Part shown: positions 39,156 through 48,203 of the stretch, in pieces
Numbering within the stretch: the first letter of the stretch is position 1
Layout of the letters: each line of letters starts with the position of its first letter
Source: Streptomyces catenulae
Lineage (GTDB): Bacteria > Actinomycetota > Actinomycetes > Streptomycetales > Streptomycetaceae
Length of the DNA stretch: 64,000 nucleotides
Direction of reading: 5' to 3'
Assembly: GCF_000718015.1 (NCBI RefSeq)
Contig: NZ_JODY01000013.1
Coordinates: 1 to 64,000, forward strand
Made by a program: the position numbers and the translations under genes
The notes under the pieces: generated by a model
What the model was told of the DNA's origin: nothing
Seen by the model: the letters and a program-made list of their open reading frames with translations, nothing else
Databases searched by the model: none

Positions 39156-39279
39156 GGTGGCGGTCCTTCCACTAATTCGGCTGGTGCCGGATGTACATGT
39201 GAGGCGGGCGTACGTCGGGCCCGCTGTGGCCGCTCCGCCTAGGCACGCCTAGACGGAAGCCGCCAATGTGCGAGCCGAA

Positions 39280-39810
39280 TTACTCGGCACCGCCCTGCTC
39301 GGCCTGCTGGGCACGGAGCGCGTCCACGGTGCGGACGAGCTTCGACGGCAGCGCCTGGAAGACAGAGGCAGCCTGCGACTGCTTGCCCTTCATGGCACCG
39401 GCCAGCTTGCTGAGCAGAACCTCGCGGGACTCGAGGTCCGCGAGCTTCTTGATGTCGTCAGCAGAGAGTGCCTTCCCTTCGAAGACACCGCCCTTGATGA
39501 CGAGGTTCTGGTTCTCCTTGGCGAAGTCACGAAGACCCTTCGCCGCCTCGACCGGGTCACCGGTGACGAAGGCGACGGCCGTCGAGCCCTGAAGGTGCTC
39601 GTCCAGCACGGAGATCCCGGCCTCGTGGGCCGCGATCTTGGTCAGCGTGTTCTTCACCACACGGTACTGAGCGTTGTCACCGAGCGAACGACGCAGATCC
39701 TTGATCTGCGCAACGGTAAGTCCGGTGTACGCGGTGACGACAGCAGCGTTGGAGTTGCGGAACTTGTCCGTGATCTCCTCGACAGCTACGACCTTGTCGG
39801 GACTTGCCAT
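39280..39810 (-). CDS. rplJ: 50S ribosomal protein L10
   Basis: L10 anchors L7/L12 dimers to the ribosome and represses its own mRNA in E. coli. The 176-residue product begins [20 protein letters not shown] and has the RNA-binding N-terminal domain ([20 protein letters not shown]) and a C-terminal helix for L12 binding. ATG 39810 with GGAAGGAGG about 10 bases upstream; 81 in-frame residues before it are leader sequence. Preceded by a leader with an intrinsic-terminator-like hairpin. Confidence 0.97.
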   Translation of the reverse strand: MASPDKVVAVEEITDKFRNSNAAVVTAYTGLTVAQIKDLRRSLGDNAQYRVVKNTLTKIAAHEAGISVLDEHLQGSTAVAFVTGDPVEAAKGLRDFAKENQNLVIKGGVFEGKALSADDIKKLADLESREVLLSKLAGAMKGKQSQAASVFQALPSKLVRTVDALRAQQAEQGGAE

Positions 39811-39868
39811 GAGCCTCGGCCTCCTTCCGGGTGATGAGGACCGCGCAGAAGGGGCTGGGCAAAACAAA

Positions 39869-39893
39869 CGCCCCGGCGCAGGCGCACGGGGCG
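39869..39893 (-). terminator. Attenuator-like hairpin in the rplJ leader
   Basis: CGCCCCG (39869-39875) pairs with CGGGGCG (39887-39893), with inner GCG/CGC pairing. On the minus strand the stem is followed directly by GTTTGTTTTG, a uridine-rich tract that is rare in this GC-rich window. It ends about 58 bases before rplJ. The rest of the 307-base gap (39811-40117) holds the promoter and the terminator of the neighbouring lipoprotein gene. Confidence 0.6.
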
Positions 39894-40033
39894 TGACTCG
39901 ACCGTCCGACGAATCGTCCGGGAGTTCATCCACACATACCTGCGCAGGCCGTCCGCAGCTAGCGGATCCTTCGGCCACCACGCGCCCCGGAAAGGACGCG
40001 CAGAGACAACCAGCGGTCTTTGGCTTCCTCGGT

Positions 40034-40063
40034 ACGGTACGCGAACGGCCCACGCTCAGGCAA
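40034..40063 (-). promoter_or_regulatory. Probable promoter of rplJ-rplL
   Basis: TTGCCT (40058-40063), an 18-base spacer and TACCGT (40034-40039) on the minus strand. The leader would be about 215 bases and include the attenuator hairpin at 39869-39893. Confidence 0.5.
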
Positions 40064-40070
40064 ATCCGCC

Positions 40071-40097
40071 GCGAGGGGCCCGGAACGCGCCCCTCGC
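40071..40097 (-). terminator. Terminator after the lipoprotein gene
   Basis: GCGAGGGGC (40071-40079) and GCCCCTCGC (40089-40097) pair perfectly around a nine-base loop, 21 bases after the lipoprotein stop codon. Confidence 0.6.
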
Positions 40098-40117
40098 CTG
40101 CGGTTTCCCTCCCCCGG

Positions 40118-40969
40118 TCAGGCGCCGGGAGCGGTCATCGTCTGGCTCGCCGGCGGCGGCTCGACGGCGACCTTGGTGCCGTAGTCGGTGTAGAAGGCCG
40201 TCGAGTCGATCGGCATCTTGCCGTCGACGTGCTCCTCCTTCTTCACCAGGAGGTCGTCACCGTCGATCCAGAGGTCGAGCTTCTCGCTCTTCGCGCCGCC
40301 CTGCTCCAGCTGCTTCTGGACGGCGTCGCGGACCTCCTTGCCGAGGTTCTTGCTGAGGTCGGCCATGGAGACGGTGCCGGTGTAGTGCGTCGCCTCGACG
40401 CCGTTGACCTTCTCCTTGCCGACGACCTTGGCCGTGCCGGATGCGAGCAGGACCTCGATCGGCTGGCTCGGGTTGGCGTTGTCGAGGACGTCCTTGACCG
40501 CCGTGCCGGAGGCGCCCATCTGCTTCGACAGCGCTTCGTAGGAGTACTTCACCCAGGGCTTGCCGCCCGAGCCGGGCATGGCCGAGCCCGCGTTCATGTA
40601 GACCGCGTCCTGGGTGTAGAGCGCCTTGATCGGCTTGCCCGCGGCGGGGCTCTTGGCGCCGGTCAGGGTGTTCTCGACGTTCATCTGCATGCCCTGCGAC
40701 CAGTCGAGACCGCCCTTGGTGGTCTGCTTGAACCGGCCGCCGGCGGACGTCGTCTGCGTCGAGCCGTCGAACTTCGCGGACTTCTTGGCCGCGGTGGCCT
40801 CCTTGGCCGCCTTCAGGGCCGCCACCGGGCCCTGGGCCGCCTTGTCGCCGCCCGCCGCGTCACCGCCCCCGCCGCTGCCGGACGCCTTCGCGCCGTCGTT
40901 ACAGGCGCTGAGACCGCCCACCAGCAGAACTACCCCCGCCACGACGGCGGTGATTCGCGTGCTACGCAT
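40118..40969 (-). CDS. Secreted lipoprotein, LolA/LppX-like fold suspected
   Basis: The 283-residue product starts [20 protein letters not shown] and has the lipobox LSAC (Cys at about residue 23), so it is exported, lipidated and anchored outside the membrane. After a Gly/Ser/Ala linker comes a domain rich in short beta strands with repeated Thr/Lys ([50 protein letters not shown]), the pattern of LolA/LppX-type lipid-binding half-barrels. That assignment is inference. ATG 40969 is used with GGGAG upstream. A lipoprotein gene between rplA and rplJ is typical of streptomycetes. Flanked by terminators, so monocistronic. Confidence 0.78.
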   Translation of the reverse strand: MRSTRITAVVAGVVLLVGGLSACNDGAKASGSGGGGDAAGGDKAAQGPVAALKAAKEATAAKKSAKFDGSTQTTSAGGRFKQTTKGGLDWSQGMQMNVENTLTGAKSPAAGKPIKALYTQDAVYMNAGSAMPGSGGKPWVKYSYEALSKQMGASGTAVKDVLDNANPSQPIEVLLASGTAKVVGKEKVNGVEATHYTGTVSMADLSKNLGKEVRDAVQKQLEQGGAKSEKLDLWIDGDDLLVKKEEHVDGKMPIDSTAFYTDYGTKVAVEPPPASQTMTAPGA

Positions 40970-41041
40970 CTGAGGCTCCCCCTTGGATCGCTGTGCGAGT
41001 GCGGTGGTGACTCTAATGCCTGCCACCGACACCGCACGCAA

Positions 41042-41078
41042 CAGGCCCCGCCGTCCGGAAACCGGGCGGCGGGGCCTG
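41042..41078 (-). terminator. Terminator after rplA
   Basis: CAGGCCCCGCCG (41042-41053) pairs with CGGCGGGGCCTG (41067-41078), extended by CCGG/CCGG inside. It starts 39 bases after the rplA stop. Confidence 0.75.
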
Positions 41079-41117
41079 CGTCATGCTGCGCGCGCTGGAG
41101 CACGTCGATCACGAGGA

Positions 41118-41834
41118 TCAGACGGCCTCTTCCTCGACGAGGAGGTTGCGGGTGCGGTTGGCGTCCAGCGGGATGCCGGGGCCCATCGTGGTGGTGATGG
41201 TCGCCTTCTTGATGTAGCGGCCCTTCGCGGCGGACGGCTTGAGACGGTTGATCTCCTCAAGCGCCGCGGCGTAGTTCTCCACCAGCTTGGCCTCGTCGAA
41301 GGAGACCTTGCCGATGATGAAGTGGAGGTTCGCGTGCTTGTCCACGCGGAACTCGATCTTGCCGCCCTTGATGTCGGTGACAGCCTTGGCGACATCCGGG
41401 GTGACGGTGCCGGTCTTCGGGTTCGGCATCAGACCACGGGGACCGAGCACGCGGCCGAGGCGGCCGACCTTGCCCATGAGGTCCGGGGTGGCGACGACGG
41501 CGTCGAAGTCCAGACGGCCCTTGGAGACCTCGTCGATCAGTTCGTCGGAGCCGACGATGTCGGCGCCCGCGGCTTCCGCGGCCGCAGCACGGTCGCCGGT
41601 CGCGAAGACCAGGACCCGGGCGGTCTTACCGGTGCCGTGCGGAAGGTTCACGGTGCCGCGGACCATCTGGTCGGCCTTGCGCGGGTCAACGCCCAGACGC
41701 ATGGCGACCTCGACGGTCGAGTCGAACTTGGCGGACGAGGTGTCCTTGGCGAGACGGACGGCCTCGAGCGGGGCGTACAGACGCTCCCGGTCGATCTTCG
41801 CGTCCGCGTTGCGAAGAGTCTTGCTGCGCTTCAC
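41118..41834 (-). CDS. rplA: 50S ribosomal protein L1
   Basis: L1 forms the mobile stalk at the E site and is the autogenous repressor of the L11 operon in many bacteria. The 238-residue protein has [40 protein letters not shown] and the C-terminal [17 protein letters not shown]. Start ATG 41834. It lies about 110 bases after rplK. Confidence 0.97.
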   Translation of the reverse strand: MKRSKTLRNADAKIDRERLYAPLEAVRLAKDTSSAKFDSTVEVAMRLGVDPRKADQMVRGTVNLPHGTGKTARVLVFATGDRAAAAEAAGADIVGSDELIDEVSKGRLDFDAVVATPDLMGKVGRLGRVLGPRGLMPNPKTGTVTPDVAKAVTDIKGGKIEFRVDKHANLHFIIGKVSFDEAKLVENYAAALEEINRLKPSAAKGRYIKKATITTTMGPGIPLDANRTRNLLVEEEAV

Positions 41835-41946
41835 TGCTGCTCCTGAACAGGTGCGACCGTGCGGTTCTCACCGCGCGGAGGATGGAGTCGTGGTACGGGC
41901 CAGCGCCTGGCCCTGCCACGGGTGGCGACTACGCCGGTACGAGCTG

Positions 41947-42381
41947 TCAGCCCTCGACGGTGACGCCCATGGACCGGGCCGTGCCCGCGATGATCTTCGC
42001 GGCGGCGTCCAGGTCGTTGGCGTTCAGGTCGGGCATCTTGGTCGTGGCGATCTCGCGCACCTGGGCGTCGGTGATCTTCGCGACCTTCTTGGTGTGGGGC
42101 TCGCCGGAGCCCTTGTCCACACCGGCGGCCTTGAGGATCAGCTTCGCGGCCGGCGGGGTCTTGGTCACGAAGGTGAAGGAACGGTCTTCGTAGACCGTGA
42201 TCTCCACCGGCACGACCATGCCACGCTGCGACTCGGTCGCGGCGTTGTAGGCCTTGCAGAACTCCATGATGTTCACGCCGTGCTGACCCAGCGCGGGGCC
42301 GACCGGCGGAGCCGGGTTCGCGGCACCGGCCTGGATCTGGAGCTTGATGAGCCCCGTGACCTTCTTCTTCTTGGGAGGCAT
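41947..42381 (-). CDS. rplK: 50S ribosomal protein L11
   Basis: L11 belongs to the GTPase-associated centre and is the thiostrepton-binding protein, also needed for RelA activation. The 144-residue product begins [20 protein letters not shown] with the Pro-rich N-terminal segment [16 protein letters not shown] intact, and ends [13 protein letters not shown] 42381; the frame upstream is leader. First gene of rplK-rplA. Confidence 0.97.
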   Translation of the reverse strand: MPPKKKKVTGLIKLQIQAGAANPAPPVGPALGQHGVNIMEFCKAYNAATESQRGMVVPVEITVYEDRSFTFVTKTPPAAKLILKAAGVDKGSGEPHTKKVAKITDAQVREIATTKMPDLNANDLDAAAKIIAGTARSMGVTVEG

Positions 42382-42450
42382 GCTCTCTCCGGGTCCTAGT
42401 GAGAGGTTTCGCCATGCCATCCGGTCATCCGGATGGAGGCATACCGCACC

Positions 42451-42478
42451 ACGATAACGGGTAGGGTCGTGCGGCCAA
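42451..42478 (-). promoter_or_regulatory. Promoter of rplK-rplA
   Basis: TTGGCC (42473-42478), 16 bases, TATCGT (42451-42456) on the minus strand, right after the nusG terminator. The leader of about 65 bases before rplK is where L1 control would act, though I cannot identify the L1 target with confidence. Confidence 0.6.
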
Positions 42479-42486
42479 AAACCGAG

Positions 42487-42521
42487 CAGGTCAGACCGGC
42501 TGCGACAGCCGGTCTGACCTG
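42487..42521 (-). terminator. Terminator after nusG
   Basis: A perfect 16-base-pair stem (42487-42502 with 42506-42521) and a three-base loop, 26 bases after the nusG stop. It separates secE-nusG from rplKA. Confidence 0.85.
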
Positions 42522-42547
42522 TTCGGAAGCGGGGGTCCGGAAGAGCG

Positions 42548-43432
42548 TCAGTTCTTCTGGATCTGGTCGAAGCTCAGCTCGACCGGGGTCTCGCGACCGA
42601 AGATCTCGACGAGGCCCTTGACCTTCTTCGAGTCGGCGTTGATCTCGTTGATCGTCGCCTGCAGCGTCGCGAACGGGCCGTCGGTGACGGTGACGGAGTC
42701 GCCCACCTCGAAGTCCAGCACCTGGACCTCGACCTTGCGCTGCGGCGCGGGCTTGCCCTCGGCCGCGGCGGCCTCCTTGGCGGCCTTCTCCTCGGCCTCC
42801 GGGGCGAGCATCTTGACGATCTCGTCCAGCGTCAGCGGGTACGGGTCGTAGGCGTTGCCGACGAAGCCGGTGACACCGGGGGTGTTGCGGACGACGCCCC
42901 AGGACTCGTTCGTCAGATCCATGCGCACGAGCACATAGCCCGGGAGCTTGTTCTGGCGGACGTTCTTCCGCTCGCCGTTCTTGATCTGGACGATCTCTTC
43001 CTCGGGGACCTCGGCCTGGTAGATGAAGTCCTCGACGTTGAGCGAGACGGCGCGCTGCTCCAGGTTGGCCTTCACGCGCTTCTCGTAGCCCGCGTAGGTG
43101 TGGATGACGTACCACTCACCGGGCAGACCGCGCAGCTCGTCGCGGAGGGCGGCGATCGGGTCGACCGGCTCCTCGTCGACCTCGGCCTCGGCCTCCTCGG
43201 CGGCGTCCTCGTCCTCGACGTGCACGGCGGCGGCCTCGGCGGGCTCGCCCGCCTCGGTGTCCTCGGCGTCGATCTCGTCGGCGCCGTCGGCGTTCTCGAC
43301 GATGTCGACGGCGCCCTCGCCATCGGAGACGGCGGCAGCGTCGCCCTCGACCTCGGCCGGGACGGCCGCGTCCACGTCGGCCTCAGCGGCCGTGACGGGC
43401 TCGGCGGCGTCGTTCAGGTTCGGGTCAGACAC
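42548..43432 (-). CDS. nusG: Transcription termination/antitermination factor NusG
   Basis: NusG binds RNA polymerase through its NGN domain and Rho or S10 through its KOW domain. The 294-residue protein has an acidic, Ala/Glu/Asp-rich extension over the first 100 or so residues, then the NGN domain ([20 protein letters not shown]), an Ala/Glu/Lys-rich insert ([15 protein letters not shown]) and the KOW domain ([20 protein letters not shown]). E. coli NusG has only 181 residues. GTG 43432 ([11 protein letters not shown]) is chosen by similarity, with AGGAAGAAG upstream. It lies 72 bases after secE. Confidence 0.96.
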   Translation of the reverse strand: MSDPNLNDAAEPVTAAEADVDAAVPAEVEGDAAAVSDGEGAVDIVENADGADEIDAEDTEAGEPAEAAAVHVEDEDAAEEAEAEVDEEPVDPIAALRDELRGLPGEWYVIHTYAGYEKRVKANLEQRAVSLNVEDFIYQAEVPEEEIVQIKNGERKNVRQNKLPGYVLVRMDLTNESWGVVRNTPGVTGFVGNAYDPYPLTLDEIVKMLAPEAEEKAAKEAAAAEGKPAPQRKVEVQVLDFEVGDSVTVTDGPFATLQATINEINADSKKVKGLVEIFGRETPVELSFDQIQKN

Positions 43433-43504
43433 GTGGCTGCTTCTTCCTGGCTTCAAGGGGTTGAACATGCGAAAGGGCACCCCGCTGAGGTGCCCTCCGC
43501 GGGA

Positions 43505-43801
43505 TCAGCCGAAGACGTACCCGACGACTCGGTTGATTCCCAAGTCAATCACGGTTACGAGACCGATGATGATGACGACGAAGACGATCACCACGGTGGT
43601 GTACGTCGACAGCTGGCTGCGGGAGGGCCAGACGACCTTGCGGAGTTCCGCGACGACCTGGCGGTAGAAGAGCGCCATGCGTGCGAGCGGGCCCTTCTTG
43701 CCGCGCTTACCGCCGCGACGGGGCTTCTTCTTCGATTCCGCTGCGTCGTCCTCGGAACGACCACGCTCAGGCATGTCGATGGAGCCCAGGGCGTCCGTCA
43801 C
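43505..43801 (-). CDS. secE: Preprotein translocase subunit SecE
   Basis: SecE clamps SecY in the membrane. The 98-residue product has a cytoplasmic basic N-terminus (KKKPRRGGKRGKKGP), the conserved amphipathic segment FYRQVVAELRKVVWPSR and one C-terminal transmembrane helix (TVVIVFVVIIIGLVTVID). ATG 43801. secE-nusG follows tRNA-Trp, a conserved actinobacterial and wider bacterial order. Confidence 0.97.
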   Translation of the reverse strand: MTDALGSIDMPERGRSEDDAAESKKKPRRGGKRGKKGPLARMALFYRQVVAELRKVVWPSRSQLSTYTTVVIVFVVIIIGLVTVIDLGINRVVGYVFG

Positions 43802-43910
43802 TCGTCCTCACCTGAATCCGGGTCGTGGCCGTACAGCGTCCGGCCCGGCCGCACGGCGGTGCATTTCAGTACGTACGCGTGCACGCACTGCGGTGAAGAA
43901 GTGCGTGTAG

Positions 43911-43983
43911 CAGGGCCGGAGGGACTTGAACCCCCAACCGCTGGTTTTGGAGACCAGTGCTCTACCAATTGAGCTACGACCCT
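43911..43983 (-). tRNA. tRNA-Trp (CCA anticodon)
   Basis: A 73-base cloverleaf on the minus strand. The acceptor stem AGGGTCG pairs with CGGCCCT (one G-T pair), the anticodon loop reads CTCCAAA with anticodon CCA, and the T arm is GGGGGTTCAAGTCCCTC. The discriminator is G and the 3' CCA is not encoded. It lies 109 bases upstream of secE and may be co-transcribed with secE-nusG. Confidence 0.95.
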
Positions 43984-44164
43984 TTGTGCGTCCCCCAACC
44001 TACCTCATGTGTCCGACGCACCAAGTGCGTGGAACGCGCTGCCCGGTTGGGAGCCAACGGTCAGCGAGTGTACGTGTTCCGAGGCCGGGCGTCGAACAGA
44101 AACGTCCCGAGCGGCGCCGGTGGAGCTCCGCGCCGGGCCGCCGGAGGTCTGCGACGATGCCGCC

Positions 44165-45409
44165 ATGAGCGCTGTCTCCCCCTCAGAACCGACCGGCGCC
44201 GCGGGCGGCATCCGCCGCGTGTCCGCCCGTGTCGGGGCCATCTCCGAGTCCGCCACGCTCGCCGTCGACGCCAAGGCCAAGGCCCTGCGGGCCGCCGGCC
44301 GCCCGGTGATCGGGTTCGGCGCCGGGGAGCCCGATTTCCCCACGCCCGACTACATCGTGGAGGCGGCCGTCGCCGCCTGCCGGACGCCGAAGTATCACCG
44401 CTACAGCCCGGCGGGCGGACTGCCGGAGCTGAAGTCGGCGATCGTCGCGAAGACCCGCCGCGACTCCGGGTACGCGGTCGAACCGTCCGAGGTCCTGGTC
44501 ACCAACGGCGGCAAGCAGGCGATCTACGAGGCGTTCGCCGCGCTGCTCGACCCGGGCGACGAGGTGATCGTCCCGGCGCCGTACTGGACCACGTACCCGG
44601 AGTCGATCCGGCTGGCCGGGGGCGTGCCCGTACCGGTGGTCGCCGATGAGACGACCGGGTACCGGGTGGGCGTCGAGCAGTTGGAGGCGGCGCTGACCGG
44701 GCGGACCAAGGTGCTGGTGTTCGTCTCGCCGTCGAACCCGACCGGTGCGGTGTACCCGCGCGAGCAGGTGGAGGCGATCGGCCGCTGGGCGGCGCGGCAC
44801 GGGCTGTGGGTGCTGACCGACGAGATCTACGAGCATCTGGTCTACGGCGACGCGGAGTTCTGCTCGTTGCCGGTGGTCGTGCCGGAGCTGCGGGACCGGT
44901 GTGTGGTGGTCAACGGCGTGGCGAAGACGTATGCCATGACCGGCTGGCGGGTGGGGTGGATGCTCGGGCCGAAGGACGTGGTCAAGGCGGCGACCAACCT
45001 CCAGTCGCACGCCACGTCCAACGTCGCGAACGTCTCGCAGGCGGCGGCGGTCGCCGCGCTGAGCGGCGATCTCACGGCCGTGGACGCGATGCGGACCGCC
45101 TTCGACCGGCGGCGCCGGACCATCGTGCGGATGCTGAACGAGATCGACGGCGTGGTCTGCCCGGAGCCGGAGGGGGCGTTCTACGCGTACCCGTCGGTGA
45201 AGGGGCTGCTGGGCAAGGAGATCCGCGGGCGGCGCCCGGGCAGCAGCGCGGAGCTGGCGGAGCTGATCCTGGAGGAGGCGGAGGTCGCGGTCGTCCCGGG
45301 CGAGGCGTTCGGCACCCCGGGCTACCTGCGGCTGTCGTACGCGCTCGGGGACGACGATCTCGCCGAGGGCGTGTCGCGGATCCAGCGGTTGCTGGCCGAG
45401 GCGCGCTAG
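44165..45409 (+). CDS. aspC: Aspartate aminotransferase (class I, PLP-dependent)
   Basis: Transfers the amino group between aspartate and 2-oxoglutarate, linking the TCA cycle to amino-acid synthesis. The 414-residue protein has the fold-type I markers: [12 protein letters not shown], the Tyr/Gly stretch [33 protein letters not shown] and the PLP lysine in [16 protein letters not shown], with the substrate Arg near [12 protein letters not shown]. It is of the Thermus-like Ib subgroup. ATG 44165; GGAGG lies 18 bases upstream, so initiation signals are weak. Divergent from tRNA-Trp/secE, the usual place in streptomycetes. Ends before a strong terminator. Confidence 0.92.
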   Translation: MSAVSPSEPTGAAGGIRRVSARVGAISESATLAVDAKAKALRAAGRPVIGFGAGEPDFPTPDYIVEAAVAACRTPKYHRYSPAGGLPELKSAIVAKTRRDSGYAVEPSEVLVTNGGKQAIYEAFAALLDPGDEVIVPAPYWTTYPESIRLAGGVPVPVVADETTGYRVGVEQLEAALTGRTKVLVFVSPSNPTGAVYPREQVEAIGRWAARHGLWVLTDEIYEHLVYGDAEFCSLPVVVPELRDRCVVVNGVAKTYAMTGWRVGWMLGPKDVVKAATNLQSHATSNVANVSQAAAVAALSGDLTAVDAMRTAFDRRRRTIVRMLNEIDGVVCPEPEGAFYAYPSVKGLLGKEIRGRRPGSSAELAELILEEAEVAVVPGEAFGTPGYLRLSYALGDDDLAEGVSRIQRLLAEAR

Positions 45410-45425
45410 CCGCGCAGGGGCCGCC

Positions 45426-45462
45426 CGTACGGGCCACCGGGGGGCGCCCGGTGGCCCGTACG
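45426..45462 (+). terminator. Terminator after aspC
   Basis: A perfect 16-base-pair stem (45426-45441 with 45447-45462) and a five-base loop, followed by CGTTTT on the plus strand. It lies 17 bases after the aspC stop. Confidence 0.85.
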
Positions 45463-45532
45463 CGTTTTCCCCGCTCAGCTCGTTCGGGGGCCGGGCTACC
45501 GGCGTGGCGGGTGTGTGCGGCAAGATCGGTGA

Positions 45533-46582
45533 ATGGAGAGCGTTCGTGACGTGCGTCAGCTGCCGAAGGCCCATCTGCACCTGCACTTCACGGGGTCGAT
45601 GCGGAGCACGACCCTGCTGGAGCTGGCCGACAAGTACGGCGTCCATCTGCCCGAGGCGCTGCGCGGCGGGGAGCCGCCCAGGCTGCGGGCGACGGACGAA
45701 CGCGGCTGGTTCCGCTTCCAGCGGCTGTACGACATCGCCCGGTCGTGCCTGCGGGCCCCCGAGGACATCCAGCGGCTGGTCCGCGAGGCCGCGCAGGAGG
45801 ATGTCGCCGACGGTTCGGGCTGGCTGGAGATCCAGGTCGACCCCACGTCGTACGCGCCCCGGCTGGGCGGGCTGATCCCGGCGCTGGAGATCATCCTGGA
45901 CGCGGTGCGCGCCGCCTCGCGGGAGACCGGGCTGGGGATGCGGGTGGTGATCGCCGCCAACCGTATGAAGCATCCGCTGGACGCCCGGACGCTGGCCCGG
46001 CTCGCGGTGCGCTACGCGGATCAGGGCGTCATCGGGTTCGGGCTGTCCAACGACGAACGCCGGGGATTCGCGAGGGACTTCGACCGGGCCTTCGCCATCG
46101 CGCGCGAGGGCGGGCTGCTGGCGGCGCCGCACGGCGGGGAGCTGTCAGGTCCGGCGAGCGTGCGGGACTGTCTGGACGATCTGCACGCCGGGCGGGTCGG
46201 CCACGGGGTGCGCGCCGCGGAGGACCCGGTGCTGCTGCGGCGGTTGGCGGAGCGCGGGGTGACCTGCGAGGTGTGCCCGGCGTCCAATGTGGCGCTGGGG
46301 GTGTACGAGAAGCAGGAGGACGTGCCGCTGCGGACGCTCTTCGCGGCCGGGGTGCCGGTGGCGCTGGGCGCCGACGATCCGCTGCTGTTCGGTTCGCGGC
46401 TGGCCGCCCAGTACGACATCGCGCGGCGTACGCACGGCTTCACGGACGCGGAGCTGGCGGAGTTGGCCCGGCAGTCGGTGCGTGGTTCGCGGGCGCCGCA
46501 GCCGGAGCGGGAGCGGCTGCTGGCGGGGGTCGACGCCTGGCTGGCGGGCCCCGGCGACGGCGTGGCCCCGGGACGCGGCTGA
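45533..46582 (+). CDS. add: Adenosine deaminase
   Basis: Deaminates adenosine or deoxyadenosine to inosine in purine salvage, using one zinc ion. The 349-residue protein has the HxH motif in KAHLHLHFTGSM (His15, His17), the acid/base region AAPHGGELSG, RVGHGVRAAEDP and the metal-binding Asp pair in ALGADDPLLFG. ATG 45533 (MESVRDVRQLPKAHLHLHF). A CAAGAT box six bases before the ATG might be a poor leaderless -10. Convergent with murB. Some members of this family are adenine deaminases, but the HLHLHFTGSM and HGGE context favours adenosine. Confidence 0.9.
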   Translation: MESVRDVRQLPKAHLHLHFTGSMRSTTLLELADKYGVHLPEALRGGEPPRLRATDERGWFRFQRLYDIARSCLRAPEDIQRLVREAAQEDVADGSGWLEIQVDPTSYAPRLGGLIPALEIILDAVRAASRETGLGMRVVIAANRMKHPLDARTLARLAVRYADQGVIGFGLSNDERRGFARDFDRAFAIAREGGLLAAPHGGELSGPASVRDCLDDLHAGRVGHGVRAAEDPVLLRRLAERGVTCEVCPASNVALGVYEKQEDVPLRTLFAAGVPVALGADDPLLFGSRLAAQYDIARRTHGFTDAELAELARQSVRGSRAPQPERERLLAGVDAWLAGPGDGVAPGRG

Positions 46583-46651
46583 GGCGGGACGGGCCCCGGG
46601 GGCGTCCGCGGTCCGGCGGCCCCGGGGTGCCCGGAGCCGCCGGTGGCCGTC

Positions 46652-47716
46652 TCAGAGGCTGACGCCGACCGTCACCGGCTCGTTGACGAGGGTGACGCCG
46701 AAGGCGGCGTGGACGCCGTCGCGGACCTCGCGGGCGAGGGCGAGCAGGTCCTCGGTGGTGGCCTCGCCGCGGTTGGTGAGGGCGAGGGTGTGCTTGGTGG
46801 AGATACGGGCCGGGCCGGTGCCGTAGCCCTTGGGGAAACCGGCCTTGTCGATCAGCCAGGCGGCGGAGGTCTTCACCAGGCCGTCACCGGCGGGGAAGGC
46901 GGGCGGGGCGGTGTCCGGGCCGAGGCGGTCGTGGACGCGGGCGACGAACGCGGCGTGCTCGGCCTCGGTCAGGACGGGGTTGGTGAAGAAGGATCCGGCG
47001 GACCAGGTGTCGTGGTCGTCCGCGTCCAGGACCATGCCCTTACCGGCGCGCAGCGCGAGGACGGTGGCCCGGGCGGTGGCCGCGGGCACCCGCTGACCTG
47101 CCTCGACGCCGAGGACCCGGGCGGTCTCGGGGTACTTCAGCGGTGCGGAGAGCCCGTCCGCGTCCTCCAGGGCGAAGCGGACGCGCAGGACGACGTAGCG
47201 GTCCGGCTCGGCCTTGAAGCGGCTGTGCCGGTAGGAGAAGACGCACTCGGCGTTGGTGAGGGTGACCGTCTCCTCGGCGCGCCGGTCGTAGGCGACGACC
47301 TCGGTGATCGTCGCGGAGACCTCCTGGCCGTACGCGCCGACGTTCTGGATCGGGGTGGCACCGGCCGAGCCGGGGATTCCGGCGAGGCACTCGATCCCGG
47401 CGAGACCGGCTTCGACGGTGCGGGCGACGGCGTCGGACCAGTTCTCACCGGCGGCCAGTTCCAGGCGGGTGCCGTCGAGGGTGAGGCCGCGGGTCGCGAT
47501 GCGCAGGGCGGTGCCGTCGAAGCCCTTGTCGCCGATGACGAGGTTGGAGCCGCCGCCGATGATCAGCAGCGGGGTCCCGGCGGCGTCGGCCTCCCGGACG
47601 GCGGCGATCACCTCGTCGTCCGTGACGGCCGTGATCAGTCGGTTCGCCGGGCCGCCGAGCCGGAAGGTGGTCAGCGGGGCGAGCGGGGCTTGGTGTTCCT
47701 CGTGGCGTTCCTGCAC
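46652..47716 (-). CDS. murB: UDP-N-acetylenolpyruvoylglucosamine reductase MurB
   Basis: MurB reduces UDP-GlcNAc-enolpyruvate to UDP-MurNAc with NADPH and FAD. The 354-residue protein has the FAD-binding LLIIGGGSNLVIGD and GSAGATPIQNVGAYGQE, the catalytic Ser in SAGSFFTNP and the C-terminal Glu in VNEPVTVGV (type I). The frame extends 87 codons upstream through the neighbouring gene region, but GTG 47716 matches relatives. No Shine-Dalgarno is present; TACCCT lies seven bases upstream, suggesting a leaderless transcript. Downstream of the two MaoC genes on the same strand. Confidence 0.93.
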   Translation of the reverse strand: MQERHEEHQAPLAPLTTFRLGGPANRLITAVTDDEVIAAVREADAAGTPLLIIGGGSNLVIGDKGFDGTALRIATRGLTLDGTRLELAAGENWSDAVARTVEAGLAGIECLAGIPGSAGATPIQNVGAYGQEVSATITEVVAYDRRAEETVTLTNAECVFSYRHSRFKAEPDRYVVLRVRFALEDADGLSAPLKYPETARVLGVEAGQRVPAATARATVLALRAGKGMVLDADDHDTWSAGSFFTNPVLTEAEHAAFVARVHDRLGPDTAPPAFPAGDGLVKTSAAWLIDKAGFPKGYGTGPARISTKHTLALTNRGEATTEDLLALAREVRDGVHAAFGVTLVNEPVTVGVSL

Positions 47717-47723
47717 GCGCCCA

Positions 47724-47729
47724 AGGGTA
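47724..47729 (-). promoter_or_regulatory. Possible -10 box of a leaderless murB transcript
   Basis: TACCCT on the minus strand ends seven bases before the murB GTG. The -35 zone is taken up by a 26-base perfect palindrome at 47731-47756. Confidence 0.4.
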
Positions 47730-47730
47730 C

Positions 47731-47756
47731 GGGGGCGGTCGGCGCCGACCGCCCCC
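47731..47756. repeat. Perfect 26-base palindrome between the MaoC genes and murB
   Basis: Bases 47731-47743 are the exact reverse complement of 47744-47756, with no unpaired centre. It begins 12 bases after the stop of the MaoC gene and ends one base before the murB -10 box. It may be the MaoC terminator or a dyad operator of murB. Confidence 0.7.
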
Positions 47757-47768
47757 GGAGGCGTCCGC

Positions 47769-48203
47769 TCAGGCGAGGCGGACCACGGCGCGGGACATGC
47801 CCAGCACCTTCTGGCCGCCGCTCGTCGCGGTGAGGTCGACGCGGACGGTACGGGCGTCGTCGTCGAGCTTGGCCGCGACCTTGCCGCTGACCTCGATGAC
47901 CGCGCCGGTGTCGTCGTTGGGGACGACGACGGGCTTGGTGAAGCGGACGCCGTACTCGGCGACGGCTCCCGGGTCACCGGCCCAGTCGGTGACGACGCGG
48001 GCGGCCTCGGCCATGGTGAACATGCCGTGCGCGATGACGTCCGGCAGCCCGACCTCCTTGGCGAACTTCTCGTTCCAGTGGATCGGGTTGAAGTCGCCGG
48101 AGGCGCCCGCGTAGCGGACGAGGGTGGCGCGGGTCACCGGGAAGGTCTGCGCCGGGAGTTCGGTGCCGACCTCGACGTCGTCGTAGGAGATCTTCGCGGT
48201 CAT
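47769..48203 (-). CDS. MaoC-type hydratase, HadB-like
   Basis: The 144-residue hot-dog protein has the hydratase motif ASGDFNPIHWNEKFAKEVGL with the catalytic Asp and His, then HGMFTMAEAARVV. It corresponds to the HadB subunit of (3R)-hydroxyacyl-ACP dehydratases, which dehydrate fatty acyl intermediates and in mycobacteria serve mycolic-acid elongation. Its ATG (48203) overlaps the stop of the upstream MaoC gene, as expected for subunits of one heterodimer. Streptomycetes do not make mycolates, so the acyl substrate here is unknown. Confidence 0.85.
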   Translation of the reverse strand: MTAKISYDDVEVGTELPAQTFPVTRATLVRYAGASGDFNPIHWNEKFAKEVGLPDVIAHGMFTMAEAARVVTDWAGDPGAVAEYGVRFTKPVVVPNDDTGAVIEVSGKVAAKLDDDARTVRVDLTATSGGQKVLGMSRAVVRLA

